Source: Polynucleobacter sp. MWH-Spelu-300-X4 (GTDB lineage Bacteria > Pseudomonadota > Gammaproteobacteria > Burkholderiales > Burkholderiaceae). Taken from it: a DNA stretch of 64,000 nt. This document shows positions 16,815-27,366 of this stretch, one piece after another; position 1 is the first letter of the stretch, and the number at the start of each line of letters is the position of its first letter. The position numbers and the translations under genes are program-made. The notes beneath the pieces are model-generated. The model saw only the letters and a list, made by a program, of their open reading frames with translations, had not been told where the DNA came from and made no database searches. The stretch lies in NCBI RefSeq assembly GCF_018687515.1, contig NZ_CP061294.1, positions 1,054,001 through 1,118,000 of the forward strand, written 5' to 3'.

Positions 16815-18397
16815 ATGGCTCGCCTACTTAGCAATTCATCAACAACATGAGGATCCTTGAATAACTCAAGGGCCACCTGAACAACTTGAGGATCTAAGCC
16901 TTTCCCGGCCATCTTTTGTAACTCTCGAAAAGTAACATCTAAATCCTGAGCTGGTCGATAAGGCCTATGAGAACCCATCGCTTCAATCGTATCAGCAACT
17001 GCCAGTATCCTTGCCTCTAAAAGAATTTCATCACCCTTAAGCCCCAAAGGGTAACCCGTCCCATCCATACGTTCATGATGTTGATGCACCACATCAGCAA
17101 TAGGCCACGAAAACGGAATATCTTTCAGAATTTGATATCCAGAATTAACATGCTCCTGAACCATTTTTCTTTCCAGATCACTCAAGGTCGTTGGCTTAGT
17201 TAGAATTTCTGATGGAACAGCCACCTTGCCGATATCATGTACAAGCCCTGCCATATAAAGACCTTGCAATCGATCTTCACTTAAACCCATTTTTTTACCG
17301 ATAATGGTAGAAATCTTAGCAACCCGTTTTTGATGGCCCGCCGTATAAGGATCACGCCACTCCATGGTTTTAGACATGGCTTCAATAGTTGCATTCAAGG
17401 CTAATAAGAGTTGATTTTGCGCTTTTTCCTTACCTTCAATCTCTACAGATAAATTTTCTTGGTCTTTGATTGCCTTTAGACCATAACCAATCTCATTAGC
17501 TAAATTCTCAAACAAATGAACTTCACTATCACTAAATGCATTAGGGATTTTTGAATATACAGCCAAAGCACCAATAACGGCCTCGGCGCTTTTAATAGGG
17601 ACAGAAACAATACAACGTATGCCATATGATTTTGCACGTGCCCTCCACGGCTCAAACCTAGGATCTATATCACCGTCTAAAATAATGACTGGTTGTCCTA
17701 ATCGAATCGAGCTACCAACAGGCCCCTTGCCCGACAAAGTATCTTCAGACCAACTGACCACCAAGCCATCCGTATAAGATTTTGAAGGCCCAGCTACGCC
17801 TGCAACACGCACTGTTTTATCAATGTCAGCATCAGCCATACCGACCCACGCCACCACATAAGGCGCTTGACTAACAATGGCATTACAAACATCATTAATC
17901 AACTCTGCTGGCGATCTCCCATGAGATAGAGCCATTGCCGCCTGAGCATAGGCCAAAATAGCCCAATTTTGCTTCTCTTGAGTTAAGGTGCTAATAGCTA
18001 GCTGACGTTCGCTTTTCTTTCTAGAGGTGATATCTCGAATATTGCACTGAATAACTTTAGCCTCACCCACATCGTAAACATTGCTAACAAACTCAACATC
18101 AATCACATTGCCAGTTTTATGCCTTAAAGGGAGATTTTCATAACGAATGTAGCCTTTTTCGCGCAATACATTAAATGCATGAACGGCTAAATCTTTATCG
18201 ACTATAGCGCCAATTTGCCACAATTGACGCCCTACAATTTCACTAGCTTCATAGCCCAACATGTCCAACAAAAAAGGGTTAGCCTCGTCGATTTTTCCAG
18301 TCTCAAAATCAACAATCAATATGCCATCTTGCGCCGTCTCAAAAAGTCGGCGGTAACGAAGATTAAACTCAGGCTCATTAAAGTTACTGGCTGTCAT
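16811..18397 (-). CDS. PAS-GAF-HD-GYP cyclic-di-GMP phosphodiesterase
   Basis: A 528-residue cytoplasmic protein. A PAS domain occupies about 10-130 (TAQDGILIVDFETGKIDEANP). A GAF domain lies at about 150-320. The HD-GYP domain covers about 330-520, with HDIGK and HHERMDGTGYP intact, so metal binding and c-di-GMP hydrolysis are expected. It is the first gene of a four-gene coupled operon that also contains the cyclase, so synthesis and breakdown of the messenger are co-expressed with the polysaccharide enzymes. The signals sensed by PAS and GAF are unknown. Confidence 0.93.
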   Translation of the reverse strand: MTASNFNEPEFNLRYRRLFETAQDGILIVDFETGKIDEANPFLLDMLGYEASEIVGRQLWQIGAIVDKDLAVHAFNVLREKGYIRYENLPLRHKTGNVIDVEFVSNVYDVGEAKVIQCNIRDITSRKKSERQLAISTLTQEKQNWAILAYAQAAMALSHGRSPAELINDVCNAIVSQAPYVVAWVGMADADIDKTVRVAGVAGPSKSYTDGLVVSWSEDTLSGKGPVGSSIRLGQPVIILDGDIDPRFEPWRARAKSYGIRCIVSVPIKSAEAVIGALAVYSKIPNAFSDSEVHLFENLANEIGYGLKAIKDQENLSVEIEGKEKAQNQLLLALNATIEAMSKTMEWRDPYTAGHQKRVAKISTIIGKKMGLSEDRLQGLYMAGLVHDIGKVAVPSEILTKPTTLSDLERKMVQEHVNSGYQILKDIPFSWPIADVVHQHHERMDGTGYPLGLKGDEILLEARILAVADTIEAMGSHRPYRPAQDLDVTFRELQKMAGKGLDPQVVQVALELFKDPHVVDELLSRRAI

Positions 18398-18460
18398 CTT
18401 TCCAGTTTACGCCCTAATAATTAATTCTCAAATATATTGATGAATTTCATTAGCAAATAA

Positions 18461-18482
18461 AAAAGAGTCCTCAGACTCTTTT
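18461..18482 (-). terminator. Bidirectional intrinsic terminator after ilvD
   Basis: AAAAGAGTC, CTCA, GACTCTTTT is a perfect 9-bp stem with a 4-nt loop and A/T tracts on both sides. It lies 27 nt beyond the ilvD stop. Confidence 0.88.
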
Positions 18483-18508
18483 TTATTTTCATAGGTCAAA
18501 CGTACCGA

Positions 18509-20365
18509 TTAATCTAGTAAATCTAGATTTCTAACGGCGCCCTTGTCCGCACTAGTTGCCAACATTGCGTAAGCCTTTAATGCCGCAGATACTTTGCGCG
18601 GACGAGGTTTAGCTGGTTTCCAACCCAGCTTATCTTGTTCGGTGCGGCGCTTAGCCAATTCCTCATCACTCACCAAAACATCAATTGTGCGGTTAGGAAT
18701 ATCAATTCGAATACGATCACCATTACGCACCAAGCCAATCGTACCGCCAGCAGCAGCTTCTGGTGAACAGTGTCCAATCGATAAACCAGATGTACCGCCA
18801 GAGAATCGTCCATCTGTTAATAAAGCACAAGCTTTACCTAAACCTTTAGATTTAATATAACTTGTTGGATATAACATTTCCTGCATACCAGGACCACCCT
18901 TAGGTCCTTCATAGCGAACGATCACTACATCACCAGCCTTAACTTGATCATTCAAAATGTTCTCCACTGCTTCATCTTGGCTTTCGACCACATGAGCAGG
19001 CCCCTCAAAAACCAACAAGCTATCATCAACGCCAGCAGTCTTAACAACACATCCATCTAAAGCAATATTGCCATGCAAAACTGCTAAACCACCCTCTTTG
19101 CTAAAAGCATGATCTAAGGATCGAATACAACCTTCAGCACGATCCACATCCAAACTTGGCCAACGAGTATTTTGGCTAAAGGCTACCTGAGAAGGTATTC
19201 CCGCAGGACCCGCCATATAAAATGTTTTTACTGCATTACTAGGGTTACGAGCGATATCCCACTGATCTAAAGCATCCTTCATAGTTTTAGCATGCACAGT
19301 TGGCACATCAGTATGTAATTTGCCCGCACGATCTAACTCGCCCAAAATAGCCATGATGCCACCGGCACGATGCACATCTTCAATATGATATTTATTTGTA
19401 TTAGGTGCTACCTTGCATAACTGAGGCACCACCTTTGACATACGATCAATATCAGCCATCGTAAAATTAATATTTGCTTCTTGAGCGATCGCCAACAAAT
19501 GCAAAATCGTATTAGTAGATCCACCCATAGCGATATCTAAAGCAATCGCATTTTCAAAAGCCTTAAAACCAACAGCACGAGGCAAAATAGATTCGTCATC
19601 TTGTTCATAGTATTGTTTGCATAGCTCAACAACTTGACGACCGGCTTGCTTAAATAATTGCTCACGATCAGCGTGCGTAGCAACTACAGTGCCATTACCC
19701 GGCAAAGACAAGCCCAAAGCTTCAGTCAAACAGTTCATTGAGTTAGCTGTAAACATGCCTGAACATGAACCACAAGTTGGACAGGCGGAACGTTCAACTT
19801 CAGCCAAATCAGCATCTGATACTTTGCTATCAGCCGCCATCACCATAGCGTCAATCAAATCAAGTTTTTTAACTTCGATTGTTTTTGTATCAGGATTAGC
19901 TAGGCGAACCTTACCTGCTTCCATAGGACCACCGGAAACAAAAATAACTGGGATATTTAGGCGCATAGCAGCCATCAACATACCCGGCGTAATTTTGTCG
20001 CAATTAGAAATACATACCAAAGCATCTGCGCAGTGCGCATTAACCATGTATTCAACAGAATCAGCAATAATGTCTCGACTAGGCAATGAGTACAACATGC
20101 CATCATGTCCCATAGCAATACCATCATCTACAGCGATGGTATTAAATTCTTTAGCAACACCACCAGCAGCCTCAATCTCACGAGCAACCAATTGACCCAA
20201 GTCTTTCAAATGCACATGACCAGGAACAAACTGAGTAAATGAATTGGCTATTGCGATGATTGGCTTACTAAAGTCAGCATCCTTCATACCTGTAGCTCGC
20301 CATAAAGAACGAGCACCCGCCATATTACGGCCAGCAGTAGATGTTTTGGAACGATAAGCAGGCAT
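18509..20365 (-). CDS. ilvD: Dihydroxy-acid dehydratase
   Basis: A 618-residue full-length IlvD, which dehydrates 2,3-dihydroxy-isovalerate/3-methylvalerate to the oxoacid precursors of valine and isoleucine. Seen are the Fe-S ligands in CISNCDK and [15 protein letters not shown], the phosphate-binding KGGPGMQEM region, and [10 protein letters not shown] near the C-terminus. Start [19 protein letters not shown] is the conserved family start. Single gene followed by a strong terminator. Confidence 0.97.
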   Translation of the reverse strand: MPAYRSKTSTAGRNMAGARSLWRATGMKDADFSKPIIAIANSFTQFVPGHVHLKDLGQLVAREIEAAGGVAKEFNTIAVDDGIAMGHDGMLYSLPSRDIIADSVEYMVNAHCADALVCISNCDKITPGMLMAAMRLNIPVIFVSGGPMEAGKVRLANPDTKTIEVKKLDLIDAMVMAADSKVSDADLAEVERSACPTCGSCSGMFTANSMNCLTEALGLSLPGNGTVVATHADREQLFKQAGRQVVELCKQYYEQDDESILPRAVGFKAFENAIALDIAMGGSTNTILHLLAIAQEANINFTMADIDRMSKVVPQLCKVAPNTNKYHIEDVHRAGGIMAILGELDRAGKLHTDVPTVHAKTMKDALDQWDIARNPSNAVKTFYMAGPAGIPSQVAFSQNTRWPSLDVDRAEGCIRSLDHAFSKEGGLAVLHGNIALDGCVVKTAGVDDSLLVFEGPAHVVESQDEAVENILNDQVKAGDVVIVRYEGPKGGPGMQEMLYPTSYIKSKGLGKACALLTDGRFSGGTSGLSIGHCSPEAAAGGTIGLVRNGDRIRIDIPNRTIDVLVSDEELAKRRTEQDKLGWKPAKPRPRKVSAALKAYAMLATSADKGAVRNLDLLD

Positions 20366-20482
20366 ATTAAAAGCTCCCTAATATTTCTCAATGTGTTCTT
20401 GAATTGCTCAAGGTAGTAACAAGGATATTACAGCAGGATGGGAATATTTATCTCACCCCATCAAACCCTAAACCACCTAGGA

Positions 20483-20511
20483 AAAAGGGTTGGAATATAT
20501 CCAACCCTTTT
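20483..20511 (-). terminator. Terminator downstream of tRNA-Ser
   Basis: A perfect 12-bp stem, AAAAGGGTTGGA/TCCAACCCTTTT, with a 5-nt loop, 16 nt past the CCA end of the tRNA gene. A/T tails on both sides suggest it works in both directions. Confidence 0.9.
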
Positions 20512-20526
20512 ATTTACCTATTGTTT

Positions 20527-20619
20527 TGGCGGAGACGAGAAGATTCGAACTTCCGATCCAGGTTTTGCCCAGATGCTCCCTTAGCAGGGGAGTGCCTTCG
20601 ACCACTCGGCCACGTCTCC
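20527..20619 (-). tRNA. tRNA-Ser (anticodon GCU)
   Basis: A 93-nt gene with acceptor GGAGACG/CGTCTCC, discriminator G and encoded CCA. The anticodon arm CTCCC-CTGCTAA-GGGAG gives GCU, reading AGC/AGU. The long variable arm and the GTTCGAATC T-loop are as expected for serine tRNA. The position after lysC is common in Burkholderiales. Confidence 0.97.
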
Positions 20620-20667
20620 TTATGTTGCTTCATAGTTAATTAACCATGAAACGACATAGATTTTAAA

Positions 20668-21918
20668 TTACTTTTGCTCTAATCCAAAGGCTTTATGAAG
20701 CGCACGTACTGCTAGCTCCATATATTTCTCATCAATCAAGACTGAAATCTTGATTTCACTTGTAGAAATCATCTGGATATTGATACCTTCTTCTGACAAC
20801 GTACGGAACATTTGACTAGCAATACCTACGTGAGAACGCATACCCACACCCACAACAGAAACTTTAGATACCTTTGGATCACCTAAAATTTCTTTAGCTT
20901 GAATGTGACCTTGTACGCTACCCTTCAAAAGATCCAAAGCCTTTTGATAGTCGCCACGTGGCACTGTGAATGTGAAATCAGTCTTACCGTCAACAGATTG
21001 ATTCTGAATAATCATATCCACATCAATGTTGGCATCCGCAATCGGACCCAAAATTTGATATGCAATACCTGGCTTATCAGGCACGCCCAATACAGTAATT
21101 TTTGCTTCGTCGCGGGCGAAAGCAATACCCGAAATGACAGCAGCTTCCATAGTTTCTTCTTCCTCGAAAGTAATCAAAGTACCCGAATTCATTTCTTGTT
21201 CGAGTGGCATCATTGGATCAGTTAAAGATGATAGTACGCGTGTTTTAACGCGATATTTACCAGCAAATTCAACCGAACGAATTTGCAATACTTTTGAACC
21301 CAAGCTGGCCATTTCCAACATTTCTTCAAAAGTAATTTTGTCTAAACGGCGTGCATCTTCACACACACGTGGGTCGGTTGTATAAACACCATCCACATCC
21401 GTATAAATTAAACACTCATCAGCGTTTAACGCAGCAGCCACAGCCACAGCAGACGTATCAGAACCACCACGACCTAGGGTTGTGATATTCCCCTTCTCGT
21501 CCACACCCTGGAAGCCTGTAATCACTACGGCTTTACCAGCATTTAAATCCGCCTTAACTTTATCGCCGTCAATACCTTGAATACGAGCTTTAGTATAAGA
21601 AGAGTCTGTCTTAATAACTACTTGCCAACCCGCATAACTGACAGCAGGAACACCTTGAGCTTGCAAGGCAAGCGCTAATAAACCTGAACTGACCTGCTCA
21701 CCTGTAGAAGCAATTTGATCTAGCTCACGTGGGTCAGGGTTCGCATTAATTTCTTTAGCAAGACCTAACAATCGGTTAGTTTCACCTGACATAGCTGAAG
21801 GCACAACCACCACTTGATGGCCAGCTTTCATCCACTTAGCAACTCGTTTGGCCACATTCTGAATGCGCTCAACCGAGCCCATCGATGTACCGCCGTATTT
21901 ATGAACAATTAGAGCCAT
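20668..21918 (-). CDS. lysC: Aspartate kinase
   Basis: A 416-residue enzyme that phosphorylates aspartate, the first step to lysine, threonine, methionine and diaminopimelate. The start is set at MALIVHKYGGTSMGS; the upstream 14 in-frame codons are not part of the family. Kinase domain about 1-250, then two C-terminal ACT domains (about 265-340 and 345-410) for feedback control by lysine/threonine. It is on the same strand as tilS, but the TA pair interrupts them. Confidence 0.96.
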   Translation of the reverse strand: MALIVHKYGGTSMGSVERIQNVAKRVAKWMKAGHQVVVVPSAMSGETNRLLGLAKEINANPDPRELDQIASTGEQVSSGLLALALQAQGVPAVSYAGWQVVIKTDSSYTKARIQGIDGDKVKADLNAGKAVVITGFQGVDEKGNITTLGRGGSDTSAVAVAAALNADECLIYTDVDGVYTTDPRVCEDARRLDKITFEEMLEMASLGSKVLQIRSVEFAGKYRVKTRVLSSLTDPMMPLEQEMNSGTLITFEEEETMEAAVISGIAFARDEAKITVLGVPDKPGIAYQILGPIADANIDVDMIIQNQSVDGKTDFTFTVPRGDYQKALDLLKGSVQGHIQAKEILGDPKVSKVSVVGVGMRSHVGIASQMFRTLSEEGINIQMISTSEIKISVLIDEKYMELAVRALHKAFGLEQK

Positions 21919-22166
21919 GTGTTGAAAATATCGTAAAAATCGCACCACAAGGGTGCGCAAAATAGCAAAACTGTGATTTTACACGTTAACCGCTAGATCT
22001 ATTAAGAATTTCAGTTACATCCTAAAAAACCCACTCTAATAAAAAAATAAATGAACCCATTAATCAATCTAACCTGAGAGCAATTCTCTTTTTTGATGCG
22101 AATCATTTTGCTATTCCTTGCACATTTACCAAATTAATTTCCCTACTTTCAAAATAGGTGTAATAT

Positions 22167-22183
22167 ATACGCAGATTGCGTAT
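22167..22183. promoter_or_regulatory. Palindromic operator candidate of the toxin-antitoxin pair
   Basis: ATACGCA-GAT-TGCGTAT, a perfect 7-bp inverted repeat ending 9 nt before the toxin start codon. Antitoxins of this class bind such palindromes to repress their own operon, so this is the likely autoregulatory site. Confidence 0.6.
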
Positions 22184-22192
22184 TATTTAAAA

Positions 22193-22546
22193 ATGGATGC
22201 AATCTTTATAGAGTTACCAATTTTTAGCAAGCTAAGAGAAAACTATCTTGATGACGATGGATACAGAGAGCTACAAACACTACTCATCCAGAACCCGATT
22301 GCCGGAGATGTGATTCAAGGTACAGGTGGATTGAGAAAGTTAAGATTTGTAGACCACCTAAGAAACAAAGGTAAAAGAGGTGGCATAAGAATTATTTACT
22401 ACTGGCGGGTTAACAAATTTCAATTTTATTTATTTACCCTTTACAACAAAAATGAAATGTCAGATCTAACCCAAGCAGAAAAGAAAAAACTAAAAGAGCT
22501 CCTAGATAGAGAAATTAAATTAAGGTCCAATTATGAAAAAACGTAA
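22193..22546 (+). CDS. RelE/HigB-like toxin of a type II toxin-antitoxin pair
   Basis: A 117-residue basic protein. The start is the ATG at 22193 (MDAIFIELPIF), where the family fold begins. A longer frame runs upstream through the operator and is unlikely. RelE-superfamily features are GGLRKLRFVDHLRNKGKRGGIRIIYYW and the later FQFYLFTLYNKNEMSDLT. Toxins of this family cut mRNA, usually on the ribosome. The 14-nt overlap with the HTH gene and the toxin-first order fit the HigBA type. Confidence 0.85.
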   Translation: MDAIFIELPIFSKLRENYLDDDGYRELQTLLIQNPIAGDVIQGTGGLRKLRFVDHLRNKGKRGGIRIIYYWRVNKFQFYLFTLYNKNEMSDLTQAEKKKLKELLDREIKLRSNYEKT

Positions 22547-22847
22547 TCTATTCTCAGAATTATCAGAAGGCCTAAACGCTTTAGAAAAAGAACGCTCAGG
22601 AAAACTTACCTTTAGAAAATATAAAGTACCAGTAAAGCCAGCCCCTAAAATCACCGTCAGCGAATTAACATCCCTGCGAGAGAAATTAGGACTATCTCTA
22701 CCAGTGTTTGCCAACTTTATCCGAACAAATCCAAGAACAATTGAAAATTGGGAGCAAGGTCGAGCAAAACCAAATGCTCAAGCTGCACTCATCATTAAGT
22801 TGGTATCCAAGTATCCCCAAACCCTAGAGATGATTGCCAGTATTTAA
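22533..22847 (+). CDS. HTH (Xre/NadS-like) antitoxin
   Basis: A 104-residue protein. The N-terminal 40 residues would contact the toxin. A Xre-type helix-turn-helix at about 42-100 (SELTSLREKLGLSLPVFANFIRTNPRTIENWEQG) is the DNA-binding part. It should neutralise the upstream toxin and repress the promoter at the palindrome. Its end overlaps the convergent tilS end by 4 nt. Confidence 0.85.
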   Translation: MKKRNLFSELSEGLNALEKERSGKLTFRKYKVPVKPAPKITVSELTSLREKLGLSLPVFANFIRTNPRTIENWEQGRAKPNAQAALIIKLVSKYPQTLEMIASI

Positions 22848-24160
22848 CTAGATAACCACTCAAGACCAATTCTTGGCCCTTCCACGCTCTGCCAATCAGC
22901 GCTGATACCAATACCAGCTACAGCCACTAATTCATCTCCAATGTAGAGCAGAGGCACATCTCTTTGCCAAGGCGGAATACTCGCTTCCTGATAGAGATTC
23001 TTAAGCGATTTTCTAGGGCGATTAATTTGAACTTTAAATTTCTCACCACCCTGCCTTTCCATGGTGTTGATTAAACCTTTTTTCTTCGCCTCGTTAAAAC
23101 GATCTGCCGCTATTCCAACTTTTTTACTTTTGGCCGGCAACTTTTTAAAAGCCCATTCGCCAGTTGGGTGGTTTGACTCAGTTCGTTTGCTTTGCTTGGG
23201 TTCTCGAACTTTCTCCACAAAAAGATGTTCACGCCACAAACGAATGAGTACCCCATCATGCTCCCACTGCAATTGAGCATCTTTTCTCACCTGTTGCAAA
23301 TCAACAAACCAAGCAGTTAACCGTTCCTCACTGGGATACGCCAAGTCCTGCCTACTCAGCCAACGCCTTAAAGCATTTTTGGCTCTAGGCTGATTAGTTT
23401 TATAGAGTCTCAATAAATTAGTTTTTGATAAACCTTTTGCACTTTCAATTAAACCCAAATCAATATCAGCCAAATGATTTAATAACTCTTGCGCTTCAGC
23501 CATATGCCTAGCGCTTCGAGCTAGATTACGAATAGCGCCTGGCTGAACTTCCTCTAATTGAGGCAACAATGTTTTTCTAATCGCATTACGACGATAAGCC
23601 TCGTCTTGATTACTTGGATCTTCAATCCAAGTTAATTGATTTTCCTTGGCGTAGGCTTCAAGCTCTTCCTTACGCAACTCCAAAAATGGCCGCCAAATAT
23701 AAATTTGACTAGATTTAGCTTGTTTCAATGGCGGCATACCCGACAAACCAGCTAAGCCAGATCCACGCATGAGCTGAATCAAAATGGTCTCAGCTTGATC
23801 ATCTTGATGATGCGCCACTAAGAGATTTTCAATTTGATGCACTTGGCACATCTCGCGCAAGGCTTGATAACGATGCTCCCTAGCCTGCGCCTCTATATTG
23901 GAAGAATGAGATAGTTGGATATTTCTTGTATCAAAATGACAACCCAACTTTGCAGCCACCTGCCGACAATGTCTTTGCCACTTCGTTGCCTGCTTCTGAA
24001 TACCATGATGTACATGAAAGGCATACACATTTTGAGCGCCATGAGCCATGACGGTCGCATGTAATAAAACAGCGGAATCCAGACCACCACTAAAAGCGAC
24101 TGCCAATTTAGCAGACGCTAGTGACTTACTTTTCTTGATTAGTGTCTTTGAACTTGCCAT
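22844..24160 (-). CDS. tilS: tRNA(Ile)-lysidine synthase
   Basis: A 438-residue N-type ATP pyrophosphatase that converts C34 of tRNA-Ile(CAU) to lysidine, so that it reads AUA. The PP-loop SGGLDS is at 24-29, [19 protein letters not shown] follows, and the C-terminal TilS domain ends [14 protein letters not shown]. The ATG lies 35 nt inside accA, so it is coupled. Notably, infC in this window appears to start with AUA, the codon this enzyme makes readable. Confidence 0.95.
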   Translation of the reverse strand: MASSKTLIKKSKSLASAKLAVAFSGGLDSAVLLHATVMAHGAQNVYAFHVHHGIQKQATKWQRHCRQVAAKLGCHFDTRNIQLSHSSNIEAQAREHRYQALREMCQVHQIENLLVAHHQDDQAETILIQLMRGSGLAGLSGMPPLKQAKSSQIYIWRPFLELRKEELEAYAKENQLTWIEDPSNQDEAYRRNAIRKTLLPQLEEVQPGAIRNLARSARHMAEAQELLNHLADIDLGLIESAKGLSKTNLLRLYKTNQPRAKNALRRWLSRQDLAYPSEERLTAWFVDLQQVRKDAQLQWEHDGVLIRLWREHLFVEKVREPKQSKRTESNHPTGEWAFKKLPAKSKKVGIAADRFNEAKKKGLINTMERQGGEKFKVQINRPRKSLKNLYQEASIPPWQRDVPLLYIGDELVAVAGIGISADWQSVEGPRIGLEWLSS

Positions 24161-25097
24161 AGCTCATCAAGCGCTCATGACGACGCTCAAGTAGCTCATC
24201 CACGCCCATTGTTTGGAACTGACGCAATGAGTCTGCCAAGGCCCGTTTTAACATCGTAGCCATACCAGCATGATCTCGATGCGCACCACCCAATGGCTCA
24301 CTAACAATCTTGTCAATCAAACCTAACGCTTTTAAACGATGTGCTGTCAATGCCAATTGCTCGGCAGCTTCAGGCGCTTTTTCGGCAGTCTTCCACAAAA
24401 TAGAAGCGCACCCCTCCGGGGAAATAACTGAGTATGTCGCGTATTGCAACATCTGCACCACATCTCCCATCGCAATCGCTAGCGCACCACCTGAACCACC
24501 CTCACCAATAATGGTGGAAATAATAGGCACCCTTAATTCAGCTTGAACAAATAAATTATGACCAATAGCCTCGGATTGATTTCGCTCTTCAGCATCAATA
24601 CCTGGGAAAGCGCCTGGCGTATCAACAAATGTGAATACAGGGATGTTGAATTTTTCAGCCAAACGCATCAAACGCTTCGCCTTACGATAGCCTTCGGGAC
24701 GGCTCATGCCAAAATTACGCATAGCGCGCTCTTTGGTATCGCGGCCTTTTTGGTGGCCAATGACCAAGCAAGGCATACCGTTAAATCTAGCTAAACCGCC
24801 AATAATCGACTGGTCATCCGAAAAGTTTCTATCCCCATGTAACTCATGGAAATCCGTGAAAATGTTATTCACATAATCCATCGTGTAAGGACGTTGCGGA
24901 TGACGTGCAATTTGGGCTACTTGCCAAGGCGTTAAACGCGCGTACAAGTCTTTAGTTAAAAGCTGGCTTTTCTCGGATAGCTTATTGATCTCTTCTGAGA
25001 TATCAACAGCCGACTCATCTTGCACAAAACGCAACTCTTCAATTTTTTGTTCGAGTTCCGCGATCGGCTGTTCAAATTCTAGGAAAGTAATTTTCAT
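24126..25097 (-). CDS. accA: Acetyl-CoA carboxylase carboxyltransferase subunit alpha
   Basis: A 323-residue subunit that, with AccD, transfers the carboxyl from biotin to acetyl-CoA to make malonyl-CoA. Seen are the N-terminal coiled coil ([18 protein letters not shown]), [22 protein letters not shown], and [13 protein letters not shown]. Middle of the cysS-glycosylase-accA-tilS run. Confidence 0.97.
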   Translation of the reverse strand: MKITFLEFEQPIAELEQKIEELRFVQDESAVDISEEINKLSEKSQLLTKDLYARLTPWQVAQIARHPQRPYTMDYVNNIFTDFHELHGDRNFSDDQSIIGGLARFNGMPCLVIGHQKGRDTKERAMRNFGMSRPEGYRKAKRLMRLAEKFNIPVFTFVDTPGAFPGIDAEERNQSEAIGHNLFVQAELRVPIISTIIGEGGSGGALAIAMGDVVQMLQYATYSVISPEGCASILWKTAEKAPEAAEQLALTAHRLKALGLIDKIVSEPLGGAHRDHAGMATMLKRALADSLRQFQTMGVDELLERRHERLMSYGKFKDTNQEK

Positions 25098-25150
25098 GGG
25101 CTCTATTCTAATATCTCTTAGGGTAGGTGCCTAACATTCGGTCAAAAAGA

Positions 25151-25819
25151 TCAATATTCGACAGGAATAGGATCCATACTACGCCACATATACCAAGTCG
25201 CAACGGTACGCCAGGGCGCCCAATTGGCAGCCACTTCTTTGGCCTCACTCCTAGATACAGGCTCTTTACTGAAATAAGCCACAGAAATGCCCTTAATGAG
25301 CCCAATATCGTCTAAAGGAAGCACATCTGGTCTCATCAGGTAAAAAATGAGGAACATTTCTGCTGTCCAGCGGCCAATTCCTCTGATAGCCGTTAACTCA
25401 GCAATAATCGTCTCATCATCCAAAGCATCCCAATTAGCGGCATGAAGACCGCCATTCTCAAAATGCTGAGCCAAATCCTTCATATACTCCACTTTTCGAA
25501 CTGAAAGGCCTGCTTCTCGCAGTTGCATCATTTCGAGCTTTAGAACAGCCGATGGCGTGAAGTGCTTGGTTGTTTTTAATACCCTATCCCATACCGACTG
25601 AGCAGCCTTAACGGAAATCTGCTGCCCCACAATAGCCCTTGCCAAGGTCTGGAAAGCATCTCCTCTAGTTTTCAAGAACTCAGCCTTAGGGTATTTGGGA
25701 ATAATCTTGCGCATGATGCGATCCTGCTTCATCAATGCTGCGCAAGCGTCCTCCCAGTAATCAGGTGCCAATAGCTCGCCTGCTGACTTAGCAGTCTTTT
25801 TAGCCACCTTTGTCACCAT
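25151..25819 (-). CDS. HhH-GPD DNA-3-methyladenine glycosylase (AlkA-type)
   Basis: A 222-residue base-excision repair glycosylase. The helix-hairpin-helix LTAIRGIGRWTAEMF is followed by VLPLDDIGLIKGI, which holds the catalytic Asp. The N-terminal AlkA beta domain is missing, as in short bacterial forms. The ATG overlaps the cysS stop as TGATG, so I prefer it to an in-frame ATG 15 nt upstream. Confidence 0.9.
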   Translation of the reverse strand: MVTKVAKKTAKSAGELLAPDYWEDACAALMKQDRIMRKIIPKYPKAEFLKTRGDAFQTLARAIVGQQISVKAAQSVWDRVLKTTKHFTPSAVLKLEMMQLREAGLSVRKVEYMKDLAQHFENGGLHAANWDALDDETIIAELTAIRGIGRWTAEMFLIFYLMRPDVLPLDDIGLIKGISVAYFSKEPVSRSEAKEVAANWAPWRTVATWYMWRSMDPIPVEY

Positions 25820-27225
25820 CAAGCACGTCTCCACAAAGTCACACCACCAGGCTTATCCTCTAAAACAATGCCGCTCGCCAAAAGTTCTTGGCGAATCTGA
25901 TCTGCCTTAGCGAAGTCTTTGGCCTGCTTAGCGTCAGCTCTAGCCTGTATAGCGGCTTCAATAGCAACCGTATCATTCTCTGCCACGTCACTGCCACCAC
26001 CAGCCTGTAAAAACGCCTGGGGATCTCTTTGCAATAAACCCAGAAATCTAGCTAACTGCTTTAACTCTCTAGCTAAATCTCTTTTTTCATCACCACTAGC
26101 TTTATTTACCTCGGCTGCCAATTCAAACAAAATGGCAATCGCTTCTGGCGTATTAAAGTCATCATTCATTACCGTAACGAACCGACTTCGCCAAGTACTT
26201 GCCTTACCATAATTGGGAATATCTTCCACAGATGCCAAGGCGTTATACAAACGCGTTAGACCCTGTTTAGCTTCTTCCAAGTGAGCATCACTATAGTTCA
26301 AAGGACTACGATAGTGCGCCTTCAGAATAAAGAAACGCACTACTTCAGGATCAAACTCTTTCAACACATCACGAATCGTAAAGAAATTGCCTAATGACTT
26401 AGACATCTTCTCTTCGTTCACACGCACAAAACCATTGTGCATCCAAGTGTTCACAAAAGGTTTACCTGTCTCTGCCGCAAAAGCACCTTCACTTTGAGCA
26501 ATCTCGTTTTCATGATGCGGAAACTGCAAATCAGCCCCACCGCCATGAATATCGAAGGTTTTACCTAATAAATCGCAACTCATTGCAGAACATTCAATAT
26601 GCCAACCTGGACGACCCACTCCCCATGGAGACTCCCACTTGGTATCAGAGGGCTCATCTTCTTTAGCAGATTTCCACAACACAAAATCCAAAGGGTCCTG
26701 CTTACTTGTAGCAACAGCCACTCTTTCACCTGCACGTAAATCATCTAAAGATTTGCCGGATAAGCGCCCATAATTTTTGAAATTGCGCACCGCATAGTTC
26801 ACATCGCCATCATCAGCCTGATAGGCATAATTATTTTTAATTAAACGAGTAATGATGTCTTGCATCTGCGTCACATATTCAGTAGCTCTTGGCTCGTGAT
26901 CAGGACGCTCAATCCCCAAAGCATCAGCGTCTTCGTGCATGGCATCTATAAAACGTTGGGTTAAAGCCTTAATTGTTTCTTTATTTTCAACCGCGCGCTT
27001 AATGATCTTGTCATCTATATCAGTAATATTGCGGACATAGGTAACCTCTAGACCAGAAGCACGCAACCAACGTTGCACCATATCAAACACCACCATCACA
27101 CGCGCATGCCCAATATGGCAGTAATCATAGACCGTCATCCCGCAAACATACATTTTCACCTTGCCAGGCTCAATCGGAACAAAGGTTTCTTTACTGCGCG
27201 TTAACGTATTAAAAATCTGCAACAT
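25819..27225 (-). CDS. cysS: Cysteinyl-tRNA synthetase
   Basis: A 468-residue class I synthetase that charges tRNA-Cys. HIGH is in HIGHARV near residue 37 and KMSKS is near 274. The zinc ligands are Cys28 (YVCGMTVYD), Cys in HIECSAMS, and His in [10 protein letters not shown]. Full length, first gene of its run. Confidence 0.97.
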   Translation of the reverse strand: MLQIFNTLTRSKETFVPIEPGKVKMYVCGMTVYDYCHIGHARVMVVFDMVQRWLRASGLEVTYVRNITDIDDKIIKRAVENKETIKALTQRFIDAMHEDADALGIERPDHEPRATEYVTQMQDIITRLIKNNYAYQADDGDVNYAVRNFKNYGRLSGKSLDDLRAGERVAVATSKQDPLDFVLWKSAKEDEPSDTKWESPWGVGRPGWHIECSAMSCDLLGKTFDIHGGGADLQFPHHENEIAQSEGAFAAETGKPFVNTWMHNGFVRVNEEKMSKSLGNFFTIRDVLKEFDPEVVRFFILKAHYRSPLNYSDAHLEEAKQGLTRLYNALASVEDIPNYGKASTWRSRFVTVMNDDFNTPEAIAILFELAAEVNKASGDEKRDLARELKQLARFLGLLQRDPQAFLQAGGGSDVAENDTVAIEAAIQARADAKQAKDFAKADQIRQELLASGIVLEDKPGGVTLWRRA

Positions 27226-27366
27226 AGGGGAAATTTAAATTTTTATTAATAGTGTATTTTGCTACTGCTTTTAGTGCTGTCTTAAGTCTTATTATGAGAA
27301 CTCAACTCTTTTTGTTAGACTGACTGTTGAGTATAGCTAATTCAAATAACAAATTCTTTCAAAATC

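Noticed and set aside
20404..20643. 79-codon plus-strand frame
   Set aside because: It runs through the terminator and the whole tRNA-Ser gene, so it is a chance frame.
22118..22192. Longer start for the RelE-like toxin
   Set aside because: It would translate through the palindromic operator, and the family fold begins at MDAIFIE.
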